NCBI GenBank assembly: GCA_013329355.1
Contig: DUKK01000220.1
Span: 1-10,594 of the forward strand
Origin: Candidatus Poseidoniaceae archaeon
Lineage (GTDB): Archaea; Thermoplasmatota; Poseidoniia; Poseidoniales; Poseidoniaceae
Length of the DNA stretch: 10,594 nucleotides
Direction: 5' to 3'
Shown one piece after another: positions 6,458 to 10,594 of the stretch. The first letter of the stretch is position 1. Each line of letters opens with the position of its first letter. The translations under genes and the position numbers were made by a program. The notes beneath the pieces are model-generated. The model worked only from the letters and a program-made list of their open reading frames with translations, searched no databases and was not told where the DNA came from.

Positions 6458-8077
6458 ATGTCGAAAATTGCGATAATCGGCAGCGGCATCGCTGGTTTAT
6501 TCTCGGCAATTAAATTAGCAAACCATGGTCACAAAGTGGTTATAATTACCAAACAAAGAGTCAAGGATTCTTCAACCAATTGGGCACAAGGGGGCATCGC
6601 TGGGATATTGGACAAGACCAATTCTAAAGCCAAGGCAGCCCACATACAAGATACATTACAATCTGGAGACGGTCTATGCAATGAGGCAGTAGTACGTGAT
6701 GTGATTGAGCGAGCCGCTGACTGTATCAATGAGTTGGTTAGTATCGGAGTAAAATTTGAGAAAAATCAGGATGGCGACTTCAAATTAGCCAAAGAAGGCG
6801 GACACTCTGAGCGAAGAATTTTACATGCTAAAGACGCCACAGGCCGAGAAATCGAGCGGGCATTAAGTGAGGCAGCAAAGCTACATTCAAATATTACCTT
6901 AATGAAAAATACCCTTGCAGTTGACTTGATACAAAGACACCACGGTGAGCCACAGAGTGGCGTTTGTGGCGTTTGGTGTTTTGACCAAACAACAAAACAA
7001 GTCATTACCTTGTCAGCCGATGCAGTAATTATTGCAACTGGTGGAGTAGGACAACTGTGGGCCAAAACCACCAACCCTAGTGTTGCTACCGGAGATGGGG
7101 TCGCAATGGCTCATCGGTGCGGCGCTGCTGTTAAGGATATGGCATTCATTCAGTTTCACCCAACAGCACTCGCAATCGAGAATGGTCGGCCATTTTTGAT
7201 CACCGAAGCGTTACGAGGTGAGGGTGGAGTGATTCTTGATCTTGGTGGTTTAAACCTATGGAAGGAACATTGTGAGCAATCGCTTACATTTGATACTGAA
7301 CCTCCCTTACCAGAGAAATATTCCTTCACATTAGCTTTCTCTGAATTAGGTTCGATGGCAACAAGAGATATTGTTGCTCGAGCAATAGATCAGAACCTAA
7401 AACAAACCGGTGCTAAGCACGCATTCCTTGTCACATCTCATTTAGACCGAAATATGCTGGAAACCTCTTTTCCCAATATGCAAAGTCACTTGGATAAATA
7501 CCAACTAAGACTAGGCTATGATGATTTACCAATATCTCCTGCTGCACATTACATAGTTGGTGGATTAGATGTGGATGATTTTGGTAGACCGAGAACCACT
7601 GATGGCATTGGGATTATCGAGCACCTCTACGCCATCGGAGAAGTGGCTTGCACAGGGATGCATGGTGCCAACCGCCTAGCATCAAATAGCCTCCTAGAAG
7701 CGGTAGTTTTTGCTGACAAAGCTGCGAGACACATAATCGATAATCCGCCTGAAACCGTCAAGCACGAGTTACCAGCATGGCGCGCCGATGGTTTGAACAT
7801 CTTAACCGAGCACTCACCAATCGTCAATGATTTGACAATGCTGAAGGATACAATGTCCAGTGAAGTCGGCATTGTAAGAAATAATCAGCGATTAAACCGC
7901 GCCGCACGCCGAATTAAACTTCTGGAAAAGGAAATCAACATCATTTGGAAATCCTCAATTCCCTCACGACAAATAGTCGAGCTAAGAAATCTTATTCAAG
8001 TAGCGAATTTAGTAATCGAAGACGCTTTGAATCGAAGTGAAAACCGAGGCCTGCATTACAATACAGATCTAATATAA
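6458..8077 (+). CDS. nadB: L-aspartate oxidase NadB
   Basis: FAD enzyme oxidising L-aspartate to iminoaspartate, the substrate of quinolinate synthase NadA, in de novo NAD synthesis (cytoplasmic). FAD-binding GSGIAG is at 8-13 and SSTNWAQGGIAG at 38-49. There is no histidine at the covalent-FAD position of succinate dehydrogenase, which favours NadB. Substrate-site motifs recalled from E. coli NadB are all present: EGGHS at 113-117 (E121 equivalent), HPTAL with H234 (H244), RDIVARAI with R303 (R290), PAAHY with H364 (H351) and GANRLASNSLLE with R406 (R386). A C-terminal helical domain (about 455-530) is typical. At 539 residues it matches the family, but the capping domain between LRGEG and RDIVARAI is about 23 residues longer than in E. 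coli. A second, ~7-residue insertion lies at about 376-390. No nadA or nadC lies in the window. The 3' end overlaps panE by 9 bp, tail to tail. The ATG start directly precedes the Rossmann strand. Confidence 0.97.
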   Translation: MSKIAIIGSGIAGLFSAIKLANHGHKVVIITKQRVKDSSTNWAQGGIAGILDKTNSKAKAAHIQDTLQSGDGLCNEAVVRDVIERAADCINELVSIGVKFEKNQDGDFKLAKEGGHSERRILHAKDATGREIERALSEAAKLHSNITLMKNTLAVDLIQRHHGEPQSGVCGVWCFDQTTKQVITLSADAVIIATGGVGQLWAKTTNPSVATGDGVAMAHRCGAAVKDMAFIQFHPTALAIENGRPFLITEALRGEGGVILDLGGLNLWKEHCEQSLTFDTEPPLPEKYSFTLAFSELGSMATRDIVARAIDQNLKQTGAKHAFLVTSHLDRNMLETSFPNMQSHLDKYQLRLGYDDLPISPAAHYIVGGLDVDDFGRPRTTDGIGIIEHLYAIGEVACTGMHGANRLASNSLLEAVVFADKAARHIIDNPPETVKHELPAWRADGLNILTEHSPIVNDLTMLKDTMSSEVGIVRNNQRLNRAARRIKLLEKEINIIWKSSIPSRQIVELRNLIQVANLVIEDALNRSENRGLHYNTDLI

Positions 8078-9016
8078 CGTTAGATCCTCAATCAACCTGG
8101 TTAGTAGTTGGTTTAATGGGGTAAATAGACCATATTTTTCTGCCTTGTTCACAATCATTCGGTTAAGGAATCCTATTTCGGTGGCTCTGCCATTTCTGAT
8201 ATCTTGTAACATGCTACACATATTGTCCTGTGTCTGTTCTATAACAAGACGCAAATTAGCGATTAATTGATCGTCATCATCAAGGTTAACACCTTCAAGT
8301 CGAGCGACTCTAGCACCCTCTAGCATAACCTCTACACAAGTTTCAAACATTTCTGGTTCAAGCAAATCGCCATTGACTCTTCCAGTAATGGAGGCAATCG
8401 GATTAATGGCGATGTTCAGCAGAACCTTTGACCAAATTAATTTAGCTCCATCATCTATCCAATTTGGATTCAATCCCGACTGTTCCAAAATATCAAAAAA
8501 TTCTGATAATTGTTCTCTTGTTGGGCTGTTGTTTGTTCGACCAATATTGACTGCTCCACTACCAGCCCACTGGATCACTCCCGGTTCTTTGCGCCAAGCT
8601 CCGTGTGTTGTTGTTGCAGGTATTACTCTGTGCGGACCAAACTCTTCAATTGCGGATTCTAAATGTCCAAGTCCATTGCTTAGCACACAAATATTGGTCA
8701 TACTATGACTGAGTTGCTTAGCCAGGGTTAATAACTCCGCAACATCATCTGCTTTTGAGCAAATGAAAATTACATCAGCTATACCATCAAATACCGTGTT
8801 GGTTTCAACATCGGCTAGAGAAATGTGATATTGGTTTGGATTAACAGAAAGATTCTCAATACCTGCTATTGTTATACCATCTATTGCCAATTTAGCTGCG
8901 TGAATGCCTCGACCATGGACGTATACTTGCGTATTATCATTAATGGCTAACTTGGCAGCGATTAGGGTCCCAATATTCCCAGCGCCAATTACTGCGATGT
9001 TCATAATACCACTCAT
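8069..9016 (-). CDS. panE: 2-dehydropantoate 2-reductase (ketopantoate reductase family)
   Basis: Reduces 2-dehydropantoate to pantoate with NADPH, a step toward coenzyme A; in archaea pantoate is then used by pantoate kinase and phosphopantothenate synthetase. The N-terminal Rossmann fold has MNIAVIGAGNIG with GAGNIG at 11-16. SNGLG at 113-117 matches the family's QNG segment. In the C-terminal helical domain, K197 (LIWSKVLLN), N201 and N205 (INPIASITG) match the catalytic Lys and Asn residues. SMLQDIRNGRATEI (268-281) supplies the Ser and Glu (S268, E280) that bind substrate. The length of 315 is normal. The start at 9016 overlaps the upstream stop as ATGA. A second in-frame ATG at 9004 sits right at the Rossmann strand and is equally plausible. 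Family members with other 2-oxoacid substrates exist, but the active-site set fits ketopantoate reductase well. Probably expressed with the upstream surface-protein gene. Confidence 0.92.
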   Translation of the reverse strand: MSGIMNIAVIGAGNIGTLIAAKLAINDNTQVYVHGRGIHAAKLAIDGITIAGIENLSVNPNQYHISLADVETNTVFDGIADVIFICSKADDVAELLTLAKQLSHSMTNICVLSNGLGHLESAIEEFGPHRVIPATTTHGAWRKEPGVIQWAGSGAVNIGRTNNSPTREQLSEFFDILEQSGLNPNWIDDGAKLIWSKVLLNIAINPIASITGRVNGDLLEPEMFETCVEVMLEGARVARLEGVNLDDDDQLIANLRLVIEQTQDNMCSMLQDIRNGRATEIGFLNRMIVNKAEKYGLFTPLNQLLTRLIEDLTLY

Positions 9017-10594
9017 GAATAACTACCCAAGTAAATGTATATTTCACCATCCTCAAAATCGATGTAAAGCGTAGACAAAAGATTACTCGGTGGAGAAAAT
9101 TTGAACTCGTTTTCTCCAGCAACCAGTTGATTTGATGATTGGACTACTGTCCATTCATTGGCGCTACCTCCATATGTCGTCTGGACGATGTTAATCTTCG
9201 TCGAATGATTGTTTGGATTGTGAATGGTAAAGTTGGACATGTCAGCACCGGAGAGTTCGCCATTCGCTGCTGAAGCCCAGAGCGAGGTCCACATTCTGTA
9301 ATAGTTGCCATTTCTCTCAAACACTAATTCCGGACCGTATTCTATAGAGAATTTATAATCAGGAACCGGGTGCATATCTTCTGAACAAATAATGGCCTCA
9401 TCAGAATCGTTAAGAATTAGCAATAGAGAATCAGCCTCTTGAATTGATGGAATGCGAGAACTGCTGCGGTAATTTGTGTTCCAAACCCATTGTTCAGATT
9501 GATCACCTGGTTTAGTTGGAGTAGCAGCCATTAGGTTGGGTTGGCATTCTCGGTCAGAGACCGATAGTAAACTACCTGGTTCTAATTTCCCGCCCCATCC
9601 CCGAACAGTTGTTGAATCAATTACTGTCCCATTTTCCGGAGTGATGAGCTCTAGAGGAAGTTCTGGAAGATTTGGTTGGAATGTATGATTACCTAATTTT
9701 ATGACATTGAGAACATACGATCTCAATAAGATAATTGGATCTTGGCCTTTGATGCATATTTCATTGGTTTCTTTATCCATTTCGGCCTCCAATCCCTGAT
9801 AACCATCTATCCAATACATTCTTGTTTCAAAATCAAAATCTGAAGCCGAATTGGGGAACGAGACATTTAGTCGGTCATCAGTATTATCTGAAAATACCTC
9901 AATGCAGCGCATTACGTCATCAGATTGATAATTCAGATACCACGATGTGTTCACATGCTGAGAGATGTTTGGTATCAAATATATCGTCGATATTACAGGT
10001 TCATCGTCAACGTAACTAATGAGGTAAAGTTGTTCAGCCAGTGGACTGTATTGTGAAGATTTCCAAGTTATGTTGAGGCTAACCGTGGATGCCTTGTTTG
10101 GTAAAATTTCACTACCACAGCCTGAATCTGTAACTGTATCTTGGGCATCTTCTCCACACATCCATGTGAAATCCCAATTAGGTGACACCATATCATCGTA
10201 TTCAGCTAATTGAACTCGCCAATCTTGTGCAATGGAGGCAGAATTGACAATGAGTAACTCAAATGTCCCCTCCCAAGATTGATTATCATCAATTATCAGC
10301 ACGGTATCATTAAATTCATATCTAACATTATGATTCCAATCATCATCCATTGCATATGGAGTTTGACCCGGTAACCCAAGCAAGAAAATAACGAATAAAA
10401 CAATGCCCATCCTATTTACACTGTCGGAATTGACTGCTTTGGGCTCATTAAGTATGATTGGAACTCTTCTGTCTGCACCTAATAACAGCAGCAATGGAAA
10501 CATTATACCAAGCACAGGTAACCAGATGTTGAAATCACTAAAGGCGTCAAACATCCAAGCAAATGCAAGGATAATGGCAAATAAGAATAACTGG
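9013..10594 (-). CDS. Membrane-anchored extracytoplasmic protein, function unknown (N-terminus beyond right edge)
   Basis: Family not recognised. An internal ATG at 10554 would give 513 residues, but the frame stays open through the 13 codons before it to the window edge. Those codons encode another hydrophobic stretch (QLFLFAIILAFAW), so the real start probably lies outside. Numbering from that ATG, helices lie at about 10-26 and 49-63, separated by a loop with a double Arg. The remaining ~445 residues look extracytoplasmic: acidic, beta-rich in character, with six cysteines (133, 146, 217, 267, 337, 390) possibly forming disulfides and about eleven N-X-S/T sequons (for example N82, N91, N161, N196, N202, N289, N441). 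An alternative start at 10410 (residue 49) would turn the last helix into a signal peptide ending near QTPYA. It overlaps panE by 4 bp. The fold suggests a surface or adhesion-type role, but nothing identifies a ligand or enzyme activity. Confidence 0.82.
   Translation of the reverse strand, partial: QLFLFAIILAFAWMFDAFSDFNIWLPVLGIMFPLLLLLGADRRVPIILNEPKAVNSDSVNRMGIVLFVIFLLGLPGQTPYAMDDDWNHNVRYEFNDTVLIIDDNQSWEGTFELLIVNSASIAQDWRVQLAEYDDMVSPNWDFTWMCGEDAQDTVTDSGCGSEILPNKASTVSLNITWKSSQYSPLAEQLYLISYVDDEPVISTIYLIPNISQHVNTSWYLNYQSDDVMRCIEVFSDNTDDRLNVSFPNSASDFDFETRMYWIDGYQGLEAEMDKETNEICIKGQDPIILLRSYVLNVIKLGNHTFQPNLPELPLELITPENGTVIDSTTVRGWGGKLEPGSLLSVSDRECQPNLMAATPTKPGDQSEQWVWNTNYRSSSRIPSIQEADSLLLILNDSDEAIICSEDMHPVPDYKFSIEYGPELVFERNGNYYRMWTSLWASAANGELSGADMSNFTIHNPNNHSTKINIVQTTYGGSANEWTVVQSSNQLVAGENEFKFSPPSNLLSTLYIDFEDGEIYIYLGSYS

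Noticed and set aside
6458..8077. Succinate dehydrogenase or fumarate reductase flavoprotein subunit
   Set aside because: The covalent-FAD histidine is missing, no iron-sulfur or membrane subunits are adjacent, and the GANRLASNSLLE and EGGHSERR motifs fit NadB.
1..10594. Mobile element, CRISPR array, toxin-antitoxin or defence system
   Set aside because: No transposase, integrase, nuclease or antitoxin-like gene, no spaced repeat array and no terminal repeats were seen; every gene but two belongs to a core housekeeping family.

Overview
The window (about 42% GC by eye) looks like a chromosomal segment of a marine euryarchaeon. The most likely group is Thermoplasmatota, Marine Group II/III-like (Candidatus Poseidoniales type). 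This assignment is an inference from gene character. The SMC N-terminus, with FTAITGPNGSGKSN, FVLG and DLIFNGG, resembles archaeal SMC. Intergenic gaps are very short, two genes lack an obvious Shine-Dalgarno (as in leaderless archaeal transcripts), and one end carries a membrane-anchored surface protein rich in N-X-S/T sequons and Asp/Asn. No rRNA, tRNA or other direct phylogenetic marker is present.

Layout. (1) Positions 5471 down to 1, minus strand: a condensin operon in the order smc, scpA, scpB. The genes are tightly packed: scpA starts inside or 10 bp after the end of smc, and scpB starts 12 bp after scpA. scpB runs off the left edge. (2) Positions 6374-5601, minus strand: a small polytopic membrane protein of unknown function with a C-terminal four-cysteine zinc-ribbon-like knuckle, lying 129 bp upstream of smc. 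(3) Positions 6458-8077, plus strand: nadB (L-aspartate oxidase, first step of de novo NAD synthesis), divergent from the membrane gene across an 83-bp intergenic region. (4) Positions 9016-8069, minus strand: a panE-like 2-dehydropantoate 2-reductase (coenzyme A branch), convergent with nadB and overlapping its 3' end by 9 bp. (5) From the right edge to 9013, minus strand: a membrane-anchored extracytoplasmic protein whose frame stays open to the window edge. It overlaps the panE start by 4 bp (ATGA), so the two are probably co-transcribed.

How the genes work together: SMC, ScpA and ScpB should form one chromosome-organising complex. SMC supplies the ATPase heads, coiled-coil arms and hinge, ScpA is the kleisin that bridges the heads, and ScpB dimers bind ScpA. 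NadB and PanE each feed a cofactor pathway (NAD and CoA) but do not share an operon. No non-coding stretch exceeds about 130 bp. I found no RNA genes, mobile elements, CRISPR arrays or integration sites.

I do not see a clearly new defence or mobile system. The most interesting content is the modified condensin: an SMC with a ~115-residue acidic C-terminal tail, and a ScpA about 1.5 times the usual size with an acidic linker and a charged C-terminal helix. The unknown membrane zinc-knuckle protein and an enlarged NadB capping region follow.
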